Shown here: piece by piece, positions 15,934 to 24,047 of the stretch
Layout: the number at the start of each line of letters is the position of its first letter
Position numbering within the stretch: the stretch's first letter is position 1
From: Brevundimonas sp.
GTDB lineage: Bacteria > Pseudomonadota > Alphaproteobacteria > Caulobacterales > Caulobacteraceae
NCBI RefSeq assembly: GCF_019636155.1
Contig: NZ_JAHBYB010000009.1
Span: forward strand, 47,692-111,691
Reading direction: 5' to 3'
Length of the DNA stretch: 64,000 nucleotides
The notes under the pieces: model-generated
The model's input: the letters and a program-made list of their open reading frames with translations, nothing else
What the model was told of the DNA's origin: nothing
Database searches by the model: none
Program-made: the position numbers and the translations under genes

Positions 15934-16340
15934 CCGGCCTTCACGGCCGCGACCAGACGCCGGTCGAAATCGGCGGCCTTCAGGGCGCACTCCCACACGG
16001 TGATCACGGCCCAGCCGTCCTGGGCCAGGCGCGTCGCATGGGCGGCGTCGCGGGCGCGGTTGCGCGCGATCTTGGCGATCCAGTAGTCGGCGTTGGCCTT
16101 GGGCTGGCGGGCGCCGCGCCGGCAGTCGTGACCGTGCCAGAAGCAGCCGTGCACGAAGACGGCCACCCGTCGGCCCTTCATCACCAGATCGGGACGGCCG
16201 GGCAGGCCCTGCCCGCCCAGCCGATAGCCGACGCCCGCGGCGCGCAGCACGGATCGCACCCGCCGCTCGGGCCCGGTGTCGGCGCCGCGGACCCGCCGCA
16301 TGACGGCGCTGCGCTTCTCGGGCGTGAAGACGTCGGTCAT
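15891..16340 (-). CDS. vsr: very short patch repair (Vsr) mismatch endonuclease
   Basis: A 149-aa endonuclease that nicks next to T:G mismatches created when 5-methylcytosine deaminates. Conserved features: RSAVMRRVRGADTGPERRVRSVL at the N-terminus, catalytic GRPDLV near residues 48-53, the zinc/active-site segment FVHGCFWHGHDC near 62-73, and DYWIAKIARNRARD followed by GWAVITVWECAL near 108-119. Vsr normally accompanies a cytosine-5 methylase, but none is present in this window. The 3' end runs 43 bp into the end of the kinase gene. Confidence 0.93.
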   Translation of the reverse strand: MTDVFTPEKRSAVMRRVRGADTGPERRVRSVLRAAGVGYRLGGQGLPGRPDLVMKGRRVAVFVHGCFWHGHDCRRGARQPKANADYWIAKIARNRARDAAHATRLAQDGWAVITVWECALKAADFDRRLVAAVKAGQAATISGEASSAA

Positions 16341-16371
16341 GCCTTCACCAACCCCCGACGTCAGCGAAGGA

Positions 16372-16857
16372 TCACAGCTGGGTCAGCAGATGCTCGGCCG
16401 AGGACACCTTGAACTCGCCGCCCTGTTCGATGTTCAGCTGTTCGACCACCCCATCCTTGACCAGCATGGAATAGCGCTGCGACCGCTCGCCCATGCCGAA
16501 GCCGGTGGCGTCCATCGACAGGCCCAGGGCGCGCGTCAGCTCTCCGTTGCCGTCGGCCAGCATCAGGATCTCGTCGCTGTCGACATCCTGGCTCTTGGCC
16601 CAGGCGCCCATGACGAAGGGATCGTTGACCGACAGGCAGGCCACGGTGTCGACGCCCTTGCCGGCCAGTTCGGCGCGCTTGTCCTTGAACCCCGGCAGGT
16701 GACGCGCAGAACAGGTGGGGGTGAAGGCGCCGGGCACGGCGAACAGGGCCACGGTCTTGTCCTTGAACACCTCGTCGCTGTTGACCGGGCGCGGACCGTC
16801 GGCCGTCATCAGGCCCAGCAGGGTCGAGGGAATGCGGTCGCCGACCTTGATGGTCAT
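16372..16857 (-). CDS. Prx5-type peroxiredoxin (glutaredoxin/glutathione-dependent)
   Basis: A 161-aa thiol peroxidase reducing hydrogen and alkyl peroxides. The peroxidatic cysteine is in FAVPGAFTPTCSARHLPGF (near residue 49), followed by the VDTVACLSVNDPFVMGAW motif of the Prx5/AhpE-like group and a C-terminal DGVVEQLNIE segment. No second resolving cysteine of the 2-Cys type stands out, so reduction by glutathione or glutaredoxin is likely. The start at 16857 has the ribosome site GGAGAGA and fits family length; an in-frame upstream extension is arginine/proline-rich and was rejected. Confidence 0.93.
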   Translation of the reverse strand: MTIKVGDRIPSTLLGLMTADGPRPVNSDEVFKDKTVALFAVPGAFTPTCSARHLPGFKDKRAELAGKGVDTVACLSVNDPFVMGAWAKSQDVDSDEILMLADGNGELTRALGLSMDATGFGMGERSQRYSMLVKDGVVEQLNIEQGGEFKVSSAEHLLTQL

Positions 16858-16988
16858 GGGAATCTCTCCGGTTGGGCCCGACGGGGCGTGGGCGCGATCC
16901 CGCTCAGATAGGACGGCAGGGCCCATCCGCCAAGCCGCGACCCAGGGTCCCGCTTGCGCCGCGGCGGGATGGCGTCGATGATCGCCCC

Positions 16989-17558
16989 ATGTCCCAGTCC
17001 CCGTCGCTTTCCGGACGGCTGCTGGTCGCCATGCCCGGCATCGGCGATCCGCGTTTCGAACACGCCGTCATCCTGATCTGCGCCCACGGTCCCGACCACG
17101 CCATGGGCCTGCGCCTGGACCGGCCCGTCTCGGGCGTCGATCTGAAGGCGGTGCTGGACCGGCTGGACCTGGCCGTGCCCGAGACCGCGCCCGAACGCCA
17201 GATCCTGGCCGGCGGCCCGGTGGAGCGCGAACGGGGATTCGTGCTGCATACCGACGACTGGGTCAGCCCCGAATCCAGCCTGGCGTTCGGCGACGGCCTG
17301 GCCATGACCGGCACCCGCGACGCCCTGGTGGCCATGGCCGATGTTGAGGCGGGGCCGGACCGCGCCCTTCTGGTCCTGGGCTACGCCGGCTGGGGCGAGG
17401 GTCAGCTGGAGGACGAACTGGCCGAGAACGTCTGGCTGATGTCGGACGCCGACCTGGACCTGATCTTCGACGCCGACCACGACACCAAATGGGCCCGCGC
17501 CCTGGCCCGCATCGGCGTCGACGCCGGCCGCCTCTCGGCCCAGGGCGGCCGCGCCTGA
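16989..17558 (+). CDS. YqgE/AlgH family protein (UPF0301)
   Basis: A 189-aa soluble protein of the widely conserved AlgH family. It has the diagnostic N-terminus LSGRLLVAMPGIGDPRFEHAVILICAH, then GLRLDRP, LAGGPVERERGFVLH near 73-87, and the closing GYAGWGEGQLEDELAENVWL near 135-154. The role is not firmly known; in Pseudomonas AlgH influences alginate production, and the crystal fold resembles redox-linked or DNA-binding proteins. It is divergent from the peroxiredoxin gene and converges with pdeA across a hairpin. Confidence 0.93.
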   Translation: MSQSPSLSGRLLVAMPGIGDPRFEHAVILICAHGPDHAMGLRLDRPVSGVDLKAVLDRLDLAVPETAPERQILAGGPVERERGFVLHTDDWVSPESSLAFGDGLAMTGTRDALVAMADVEAGPDRALLVLGYAGWGEGQLEDELAENVWLMSDADLDLIFDADHDTKWARALARIGVDAGRLSAQGGRA

Positions 17559-17566
17559 GGCCCAAG

Positions 17567-17589
17567 ATCCTCCCCCCTCGGGGGAGGAT
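17567..17589. terminator. bidirectional terminator hairpin between yqgE-like gene and pdeA
   Basis: ATCCTCCCCC, a 3-nt CTC loop and GGGGGAGGAT form a perfect 10-bp stem in the 41-bp gap between two convergent genes. The T-runs are short on both sides. The position supports use as a shared terminator. The sequence resembles the end hairpins of the large palindromic repeats in this window. Confidence 0.6.
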
Positions 17590-17599
17590 TGAAAGCGGG

Positions 17600-19267
17600 T
17601 CAGGCCGAGCGGCGCTTCAGCGGCGCGGCGCCGTCGGCCAGGCTCTCGTTCAGATAGACCTCGGCCTCCTGGGCCGGCAGAGCGGGGGCGTAGCCGAAGC
17701 CCTGGCCGTAGTGGCAGCTGGCCTCGACCAGGCGCATGGCCAGGTCGGCGTTCTCCACCCCCTCGGCCACCACCTCCAGCGACAGGTCGCGGCCCAGGTT
17801 GACGACCGATTTGACGATCTTGGCCGAGCCTTCGTCCTTGTCCATCGTCAGCACGAAATAGCGGTCGATCTTCAGCGTATCGAACGGCAGTTTGGCCAGA
17901 TACGACAGGGACGAGAAGCCGGTGCCGAAGTCGTCCAGGGCCAGGGACGCCCCCACCCCCTTCAGCTGACGCAGCACCTCGGCGGCGCGTTCGGTGTCGC
18001 GCATGATGTCGCCTTCGGTGACCTCCAGCTTCAGCGCGCCGCGCGGCAGGCCGGTCTCCTTGATGACCCGTTCGACGTCCTCGACCAGGTTGGGCCGCTC
18101 GATCTCGCCCACCGACAGGTTGACGCTGCAGAACAGCTTGCCCGCCGTCGGGTGGCGATGCAGCCATTCGGCCAGCTGTTTCGCCGCCTGGGTCATCATC
18201 AGCAGGCCCAGGTCGTTCATCAGGCCCATCTCGTCGGTCAGGGTCAGGAACTCGTCCGGCGGCACCAGGCCCCGCCGGGGGTGACGCCAGCGGGCCAGGG
18301 CCTCGAACCCCGCCACGGCCCCGGTGTGCAGGTTGACGATGGGCTGGAAGAAGGGCTCGATCTCGCCGCGCACGAAGGCGTTGCGCAGGTCGGATTCCAT
18401 GGCCAGGCGGCTCAGGCTGTCGCTTTCCAGCGCCCGGCCATAGGCGGCGGCCCCGCCGCGCCCGGCCGACTTGGCCTGTTCGACCGCCAGGGCGGCGCGG
18501 CGCAGCAGCTCGGAGGCATCGGGCGCGTCCGGCCCGCCCTCGGCCGCCACGGCGCCGATGGAGACCGTCGGATAGATGTCGAACCCGGCCACCCGCAGCG
18601 GCTGTTCCAGGGCCTCGCGCACCCGGTCTCCCGCCGGGCCGCTCCCGCGCGTCAGCAGGACCGCGAACTCGTCCTCGCCCACCCGGGCCGGGGCGGCGGC
18701 GTGAGAGAAGGCGGCGTTCAGCCGCGACCCCAGGGCCGACAGCAGAAGGTCCGTCCGCTCATGGCCCAGGGCCTCGTTCAGCCGCCGCAGCCGGTCGACG
18801 TCGGCCACGATCAGCTCATAGTCGCCGGGCTGGACCAGGGCCTCGGCCACCCGCTGGACGAAGGTGCGGCGATCCAGCAGGCCGGTCAGCATGTCCTGGC
18901 CGGTTCCGGCGAATTTGGTCTCAAGGGTCACCATCCCCGCCGCGCGCAGGCCGTCCTCCAGCCAGACGCCGCGCCACAGGCAGACCTCGGCCCCGCGCAT
19001 CCGCATCCGCACGGCGATCTCGGCGCCCTCGTCCTGGGGCTTCAGCACCCGTTCGGCCAGGCCGCGATCCTGCGGCTGGGCCAGGGCCAGGAAGGCGGCG
19101 GCCGGGCATTCGGGGGCCAGGGCGCCCAGGCCCAGGGGACGGGTCGAGCCGGAAAAGCGCAGCCGATCCTCGGCCGGCGTCCATTCCCACAGGGCGGCGT
19201 CGGCGGCGGCCAGCGCCTCGATCGCGCTCGTCGCATCCCAGCCCAGCGTTCGCGATCGCGCGTTCAC
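17600..19267 (-). CDS. pdeA: c-di-GMP phosphodiesterase with GEDEF-EAL domains, PdeA-like
   Basis: A 555-aa composite protein with a PAS-like N-terminus (about 1-125), a degenerate GGDEF domain reading GEDEF at residues 197-201, then an EAL domain with EAL at 322-324, NLSVGEIE near 380, LDDFGTGFSS near 445 and EVVAEGVE near 500. This architecture and the GEDEF signature match C. crescentus CC3396 (PdeA), where GTP binding to GEDEF activates c-di-GMP hydrolysis and the protein works at the flagellated pole during the cell cycle. The start is GTG. It is the last gene of a minus-strand run that begins with the cytochrome oxidase genes. Orthology to PdeA is inferred from architecture. Confidence 0.85.
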   Translation of the reverse strand: MNARSRTLGWDATSAIEALAAADAALWEWTPAEDRLRFSGSTRPLGLGALAPECPAAAFLALAQPQDRGLAERVLKPQDEGAEIAVRMRMRGAEVCLWRGVWLEDGLRAAGMVTLETKFAGTGQDMLTGLLDRRTFVQRVAEALVQPGDYELIVADVDRLRRLNEALGHERTDLLLSALGSRLNAAFSHAAAPARVGEDEFAVLLTRGSGPAGDRVREALEQPLRVAGFDIYPTVSIGAVAAEGGPDAPDASELLRRAALAVEQAKSAGRGGAAAYGRALESDSLSRLAMESDLRNAFVRGEIEPFFQPIVNLHTGAVAGFEALARWRHPRRGLVPPDEFLTLTDEMGLMNDLGLLMMTQAAKQLAEWLHRHPTAGKLFCSVNLSVGEIERPNLVEDVERVIKETGLPRGALKLEVTEGDIMRDTERAAEVLRQLKGVGASLALDDFGTGFSSLSYLAKLPFDTLKIDRYFVLTMDKDEGSAKIVKSVVNLGRDLSLEVVAEGVENADLAMRLVEASCHYGQGFGYAPALPAQEAEVYLNESLADGAAPLKRRSA

Positions 19268-19298
19268 GGCGTCGAACCAGCCTTCCAGGGGCGCGCGC

Positions 19299-19889
19299 TC
19301 AGACGTCGCCGATCCAGTCGTCCGACACCACGCCGAACAGCAGATGATCTGCCCATGCGCCGTTAATTTTCAAATAAGCCCGCGCCTGGCCCTCCGGCTG
19401 GAACCCGGCCTTCAGCAGCACGCGCCGCGAGGCCTGGTTGGCCGGGACGCAGGCCGCCTCGACCCGGTGCAGGTCCAGGGTCCGGAAGGCGAAGTCCAGA
19501 ACCGCCCGCACGGCCGCGGTGGCGTGGCCCCGCCCGGCGAAGGGCTGACCGATCCAGTAGCCCAGGGTCCCGGTCTCGGCCACGCCGCGCCGCACATTGG
19601 ACAGGGTGATGGCGCCCAGCAGGGTCGCGCCGTCGGGGCTGAAGATGAAGAAGGGCCAGGCGGTCTGATGCTCCATCTCGCGCGCATAGACCGCCAGCCG
19701 CCGGCGAAAGCCGGCGCGGGTCAGGTCGTCGTCGTGCCAGGCCGGCTCCCACGGCTTCAGATAGGCGGCCGACCGCAGGCGCAGGTCGGCCCAGGGCTGG
19801 AAGTCCACGGCGCGCGGCGGGCGCAGGCGCACGCCCTGGCCCTCGACCAGGGGCCCCGTCGCCTCCGTCATCCAGTCCAGCAGCGCCAT
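19299..19889 (-). CDS. GNAT acetyltransferase, RimJ/RimL type
   Basis: A 196-aa N-acetyltransferase. It begins with GVRLRPPRAVDFQPWADLR (beta1/alpha1, about residues 20-38), followed by TLLGAITLSNVRRGVAETGTLGYWIGQPFAGRGHATAAVRAV (acetyl-CoA pyrophosphate loop near 113-122) and LHRVEAACVPANQASRRVLLKAGFQPEG (near 137-164). These are RimJ-like signatures for acetylating ribosomal-protein or other N-termini; the substrate is unknown. The ATG at 19889 is used because 18 upstream in-frame residues overlap the M16 peptidase gene and carry no homology. An M16-GNAT pair is a common alphaproteobacterial order. Confidence 0.88.
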   Translation of the reverse strand: MALLDWMTEATGPLVEGQGVRLRPPRAVDFQPWADLRLRSAAYLKPWEPAWHDDDLTRAGFRRRLAVYAREMEHQTAWPFFIFSPDGATLLGAITLSNVRRGVAETGTLGYWIGQPFAGRGHATAAVRAVLDFAFRTLDLHRVEAACVPANQASRRVLLKAGFQPEGQARAYLKINGAWADHLLFGVVSDDWIGDV

Positions 19890-19899
19890 GGAGAGCAGA

Positions 19900-21180
19900 T
19901 TAGACCGCGGTTCCGGGCGGAAACAGGCTTTCGGCGAACACAAGTCCGGCGCCGCCGGCCGCGCGCGGGCCCAGCACGGCGGTGGAGGCCAGGCGCGGCG
20001 TCAGGGTCCGCCGGGCGGCGCGCCGCACCGCCTCGGCGTCGACCGCCGCCAGCTCGGCCGCCAGGGTCGCCGACGCGCGCGGGGCGCCGTGGATCAGGAC
20101 CTGGGCCGCCAGCCGCCCGGCGCGGTTCATCGGGCTTTCGTCCGCCATCCACAGCGAGGCGGTCAGGACGGCGCGCGCCCGGTCCATCTCCGCCTGGGTC
20201 GGCCCCTGTTCGGCCAGGGCCAGAATCTCCTCGGCGCAGACCCGGGCCAGTTCGTCGGCCCGGTCGGCGGCGCATCCGGCATAGACACCCAGCACCCCGA
20301 TGTCGGCATAGGTCTCGTGCCAGGCGTCGATGGCGTAGGCCAGGCCGCGCGCCTCGCGGGCGCTCTGGAACAGGCGCGAGGCCATCCCTCCGCCCAGGAT
20401 CTCGGTCAGCAGCCGCATGGCCGGAAGGTCCGGATCGACCGCCGACAGTCCGGGCAGCTCCAGCACCAGATTGGCCTGTTCGATGCGGCGGCCCAGCCGC
20501 GCCTGGCCGCCGGTGAAGCGCGCGGCCTCCGGCGGTTCGGCCTGGACGCCGGCCTCGGCCCCGAACCATTGCTCGGCCAGGGCCAGGAGTTCGGTCTCGT
20601 CCACCGCGCCGGACACGGCCACCGCCATGCGCCGGGGCGAATACAGCCGCGCGCGCCAGTCGGCCACGGCGTCGCGTTCGGCCGGCGCCAGGCTGCGCGT
20701 CGAGCCCAGGATCGGCCGGCCCAGGGCCTGGCCGTGGAAGGCGCGGGTCTGGGCCATCTCGAACACATGGTCGTCGGGGGTGTCGAAGGCCTCGGCGATC
20801 TCCTGGCCGACCACGGCCTTCTCGCGTTCGATCTCGGCCGGGTCCAGGGTCGGGCGGAAGACCAGGTCCGACACCACCTGCATGGCCTCGGGCAGGGCGC
20901 CGTCGACGCCGCGCACCTCGAAACTGGTCCGCTCATAGCCGGTGGCGGCGTTGATCGACCCGCCCCGGGCCTCGATCCGCTCGACGATGTCGCGCGCGCT
21001 CATCCCGCCCGCGCCCTTGAACACCAGATGCTCCAGCAGGTGCGACCAGCCGGAGCGGTCGCGCGGCTCCCACCGCGCCCCGCCCTCGACGGCCACGACC
21101 AGGGCCAGGGTCTTCAGCCCCGGCATCGGGTCGCATACGACCCTGACGCCGTTCGACAGGCTGTGCATCCGCGCGCTCAT
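19900..21180 (-). CDS. M16-family zinc peptidase (processing-peptidase-like)
   Basis: A 426-aa insulinase-family metallopeptidase resembling mitochondrial processing peptidase beta. The inverted zinc motif HLLEH is at residues 47-51 (GWSHLLEHLVFKG), with the downstream ligand Glu in KAVVGQEIAEAFD. A second, inactive M16 domain follows with LTEILGGGMASRLFQSAREARGLAY near 262-286. No signal peptide is evident, so it is probably cytoplasmic. The start was placed at 21180 because its ATG overlaps the SURF1 stop as ATGA. In many alphaproteobacteria thrC lies between these two; here it is absent. Confidence 0.92.
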   Translation of the reverse strand: MSARMHSLSNGVRVVCDPMPGLKTLALVVAVEGGARWEPRDRSGWSHLLEHLVFKGAGGMSARDIVERIEARGGSINAATGYERTSFEVRGVDGALPEAMQVVSDLVFRPTLDPAEIEREKAVVGQEIAEAFDTPDDHVFEMAQTRAFHGQALGRPILGSTRSLAPAERDAVADWRARLYSPRRMAVAVSGAVDETELLALAEQWFGAEAGVQAEPPEAARFTGGQARLGRRIEQANLVLELPGLSAVDPDLPAMRLLTEILGGGMASRLFQSAREARGLAYAIDAWHETYADIGVLGVYAGCAADRADELARVCAEEILALAEQGPTQAEMDRARAVLTASLWMADESPMNRAGRLAAQVLIHGAPRASATLAAELAAVDAEAVRRAARRTLTPRLASTAVLGPRAAGGAGLVFAESLFPPGTAV

Positions 21181-21878
21181 GCCCGGCGCCGCCACAGCAG
21201 GCTGGCGTAGACGGCGACCAGGGCGGCGGCCAGGCCGAACCAGGTCAGGGCGTAGCCGAGATGGTTGTTCGAGAAGGCGACCGGCGGGGCGATGGGGCGC
21301 AGGGCCGGCCAGTCCGGATTGCTGGAGACGACCGCATAGAGGGTGCGCGGATCGACGGGGCCGGAAACGCCCAGGGCCCGCGCCATGGCCGCCGTGTCGC
21401 GGCCGTAGAAGACCCTTCCGGTGGGCGGCGGGGTCATCGGGCCGGGCGGCGGAGCGCGCCGGATCACCGCCTCGACCCGCGTCGGCGTCGCGTCAGGCGT
21501 CACAGGCGGCCGGGCCGAGACCGATTCGGCCACGAAGCCGCGATCCACCAGCCAGGTCGCTCCGCCGGCCGCACAGGCCGAGACCAGCCGCACCCCCGCC
21601 TCGCCGTCATGCAGGGTGCGCAGTTCGACATAGGGGGCCGCAGCCAGGCCGGGGCAGTCGATCGCCACGCGCCGGAACTCGCCGTCGCCGCCTTCGGCCA
21701 GGACGATCTGAAGCGGCGCGACGGGGCGGGCGGCCGCGGCCGCGGCGGCGGCGATCAGACCTTCCTTCCAGGCCAGGCGCCGCACCTGCCAGACGCCCAG
21801 GGCGATCAGCATCGCCAGGGCCGCGGCCACGACCACGGTCAGGCCCCAGGGAAACCGCGCCCGCTCAGCCCCGGTCAT
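21177..21878 (-). CDS. SURF1-family cytochrome oxidase assembly protein
   Basis: A 233-aa inner-membrane protein that assists heme a insertion into subunit I of aa3-type oxidase. It has the SURF1 architecture: one TM near residues 12-30 with GVWQVRRLAWKEGLI directly after it, a periplasmic beta-rich domain with WLVDRGFV near 110, and a second TM near the C-terminus preceded by NNHLGYALTWFGLA. Both TM-flanking motifs are diagnostic. It overlaps the DUF983 gene by 14 bp and the M16 gene by 4 bp. Confidence 0.93.
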   Translation of the reverse strand: MTGAERARFPWGLTVVVAAALAMLIALGVWQVRRLAWKEGLIAAAAAAAARPVAPLQIVLAEGGDGEFRRVAIDCPGLAAAPYVELRTLHDGEAGVRLVSACAAGGATWLVDRGFVAESVSARPPVTPDATPTRVEAVIRRAPPPGPMTPPPTGRVFYGRDTAAMARALGVSGPVDPRTLYAVVSSNPDWPALRPIAPPVAFSNNHLGYALTWFGLAAALVAVYASLLWRRRA

Positions 21879-22254
21879 GGCGGACCTCCGCGGCGCCGTT
21901 GCGCATCTGCAGGCCGATCATCAGCCCCTTGGCCGGCCGCATCAGACCCAGGGCCAGGACCACCACCAGAGGCAGCCACAGCACCAGGTGCAGCCACATG
22001 GGCGGACTGAAGGCCAGTTCGACGGCCAGGGCGCTGAACACCACCACCCCGCCGGCGATCTGCATGATGAAGACGGCCGGGCCGTCGCCCGTGTTCAGGC
22101 CGCTGAAATCGAAACCGCACTCGGCGCACCGGTCGACCACCTTCAGGAAGCCGGCGTACAGCCGCCCCCGGCCGCAGGCGGGGCAGCGGCAGGCCAGGCC
22201 GGCGCGCAGCGGATGAATCGGGCCCTCGCCCGGAAGCAAAGAGGCGCGGGACAC
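21865..22254 (-). CDS. DUF983 zinc-ribbon membrane protein of the cox cluster
   Basis: A 129-aa protein with an N-terminal double CxxC zinc ribbon (CRCPACGRG and CAECGFDF, residues about 22-55). Two TM helices follow (about 64-82 and 88-108). This is the DUF983 family, nearly always found between coxC and surf1 in alphaproteobacteria and presumed to help oxidase assembly. The start is uncertain: a GTG at 22254, 44 bp after the coxC stop, gives family length, while TTG at 22239 is an alternative. Confidence 0.88.
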   Translation of the reverse strand: MSRASLLPGEGPIHPLRAGLACRCPACGRGRLYAGFLKVVDRCAECGFDFSGLNTGDGPAVFIMQIAGGVVVFSALAVELAFSPPMWLHLVLWLPLVVVLALGLMRPAKGLMIGLQMRNGAAEVRHDRG

Positions 22255-22298
22255 CGGGTCCCGCGCCGCTTCGGTCTCTTGAGCCTGAGGCCTCTGCG

Positions 22299-23225
22299 TC
22301 ACCCGAAGACGACGTAGACGAAGGCGAACAGGAACAGCCAGACCACGTCCACGAAATGCCAGTACCAGGCCGCCGCCTCGAAGCCGAAATGCTTCTGCGG
22401 GGTCATCTGGCCGGCGTAGAGCCGCAGCAGGCAGACCGCCAGGAAGATGGTGCCGATCAGGACGTGGAAGCCGTGGAAGCCCGTGGCCATGAAGAAGATC
22501 GAGCCGTAGAGGCCCGAGTTGGCCGCCGCGTCGCTGAAGAACAGGTGCTCGTGGATGATGTGGTTGTATTCGTAAGCCTGGACGCTGGTGAACAGCACGC
22601 CCAGCAGGACGGTGATCAGCAGGCCCAGCTTGGCGCCCTTGCGGTCGCCCATCTGCAGGGCGTGGTGGGCCCAGGTGACGGTGGTGCCCGACAGCAGCAG
22701 GATCAGGGTGTTCAGCAGCGGCAGCTGCCACGGATCCAGGGTCTCGACCCCCTTGGGCGGCCAGATCGAATCGCCGTTGGCGGCGGTCCAGGCGCGCGCC
22801 GTGTCGGCCCAGGCGCCGACCTCGGGGATATGGGCCCGCGCCTCGTTGAAGACCGCCATCTCGAAGAAGATCCAGAAGAAGGCCGCGAAGAACATCACTT
22901 CGGAGGTGATGAACAGGATCATGCCGTAGCGCAGGCCGATCGAGACGACCGGGGTGTGGTCGCCCTGGCGGCTTTCCTTGATGACGTCCGACCACCAGCC
23001 GAACATCGACACCAGCACCCCCGCCAGGCCGGCGAAGAACAGGGCCTTGTCGCCCTTGGCCAGCAGGGCGCCGGCCACCGGACCGGCGTCGGCCGTGGCC
23101 AGGCCCTTCATCCAGACCACGGCGCCGACCATCATGATGACGACGGCGATGGACGACACCAGCGGCCAGGGGCTGGGGTTCACCAGGTGGTAGTCGTGAT
23201 GCGGAACTGCGTGGGCGTCGGCCAT
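22299..23225 (-). CDS. coxC: cytochrome c oxidase subunit III
   Basis: A 308-aa, seven-helix subunit III of aa3-type oxidase. It shows HHDYHLVNPSPWPL at the N-terminus, a GMILFITSEVMFFAAFFWIFFE helix near 92-113, the conserved QAYEYNHI near 207-214, GLYGSIFFMATGFHGFHVLIGTIFL near 226-250 and the terminal AWYWHFVDVVWLFLF. Subunit III stabilises the proton-uptake path and the active site. The start at 23225 has GGAAG upstream; 12 extra in-frame residues further upstream were not used. Confidence 0.97.
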   Translation of the reverse strand: MADAHAVPHHDYHLVNPSPWPLVSSIAVVIMMVGAVVWMKGLATADAGPVAGALLAKGDKALFFAGLAGVLVSMFGWWSDVIKESRQGDHTPVVSIGLRYGMILFITSEVMFFAAFFWIFFEMAVFNEARAHIPEVGAWADTARAWTAANGDSIWPPKGVETLDPWQLPLLNTLILLLSGTTVTWAHHALQMGDRKGAKLGLLITVLLGVLFTSVQAYEYNHIIHEHLFFSDAAANSGLYGSIFFMATGFHGFHVLIGTIFLAVCLLRLYAGQMTPQKHFGFEAAAWYWHFVDVVWLFLFAFVYVVFG

Positions 23226-23315
23226 GGGTCTTCCGGTCTCGCGCGAAAGGTCGTGATTCAATGAGGGGCTATAGCGCCGCCCCGGCGGGGACGCCAGTGC
23301 TTCGGCCGCGCTTCG

Positions 23316-23858
23316 TCATCCGGCCGCTCCGGGGGTGTCGAAACCCTGGGTCGGATAGAAGGTGTAGCTCAGGGTGATCTCGCGTACGCCCTGGCTTTCG
23401 CGGTCGGTGGCGATCTCGGGGGCGACGAAATACTGGACCGGGAATTTCCGCGTCTCGCCCGGCTGGATCACCTGGCCGTCGAAGCAGAAGCACTGGAGCT
23501 TCTGGAAATAGGGTCCGGCCCGTTCGGGCACGACATTGTAAGCGGCGGTGGCGTGGATCGGCTGGTCCGAGGTGTTGGTGACGTCGAAATAGGCGATGCC
23601 CGTCTCGCCGATCCGGACCCTCTGGGTCACCTGTTCGGCGCGGAACACCATCGGCAGGCCCCGCACATTGGTGTCGAACCGCACCAGGACGCTCTGGTCC
23701 AGCACAACGTCCGATTCCTTGTCCGCCCGCATGGTCGTGCCGTCGAAGCCGGTGACCTGGCAGAACAGCCGATACAGGGGCACGGCGGCGAAGGCGGCGC
23801 CGGTCATGAACATCACCGCGAAGACGCAGGCGATGGCGATGGCGTTGCGGCTCTTCAC
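23316..23858 (-). CDS. ctaG: Cox11/CtaG copper chaperone for CuB of cytochrome oxidase
   Basis: A 180-aa protein anchored by an N-terminal TM (about residues 7-25), with a periplasmic immunoglobulin-like domain. The copper-binding CFCF motif (KLQCFCFDGQVIQPGE, near residues 122-137) and the conserved VPLYRLFCQVTGFDG after the TM are diagnostic. It delivers copper to the CuB site in subunit I. The start is GTG overlapping the upstream small gene's stop (GTGA). Confidence 0.96.
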   Translation of the reverse strand: MKSRNAIAIACVFAVMFMTGAAFAAVPLYRLFCQVTGFDGTTMRADKESDVVLDQSVLVRFDTNVRGLPMVFRAEQVTQRVRIGETGIAYFDVTNTSDQPIHATAAYNVVPERAGPYFQKLQCFCFDGQVIQPGETRKFPVQYFVAPEIATDRESQGVREITLSYTFYPTQGFDTPGAAG

Positions 23859-24043
23859 GGCTGGGCCGGGGCCTCCGCGACAGGCGCGGGCGCCGGGGCG
23901 GCGGCCGACTGCTGGAGATTGTGCTGAAGCCGCAGGAAGGTGGCGATGAAGACCAGGGCCATGAAACCCGCCAGCGACAGGCCCAGGGCCAGGTTGCGGC
24001 GCTTGCGGGCGGCCAGTTGCTCGGGGGTCAGGCGGACGGTCAT
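23855..24043 (-). CDS. small single-TM protein of the oxidase cluster, CoxF-like
   Basis: A 62-aa protein with a basic N-terminus (TPEQLAARKRRNLALGLSLAGFMALVFIATFLR split over residues 6-39) forming one TM helix, and an Ala/Pro-rich periplasmic tail. Short proteins with this layout sit between ctaB and ctaG in most alphaproteobacteria and are thought to aid oxidase assembly. It is translationally coupled to ctaG. The ATG at 24043 lies 4 bp after the ctaB stop; upstream in-frame residues overlap ctaB and were excluded. Confidence 0.82.
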   Translation of the reverse strand: MTVRLTPEQLAARKRRNLALGLSLAGFMALVFIATFLRLQHNLQQSAAAPAPAPVAEAPAQP

Positions 24044-24047
24044 CGGC

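Noticed and set aside
21865-22995. DUF983 protein as a 376-residue product
   Set aside because: The upstream two thirds overlap coxC in another frame and carry no homology. The zinc ribbon normally starts about 20 residues from the N-terminus.
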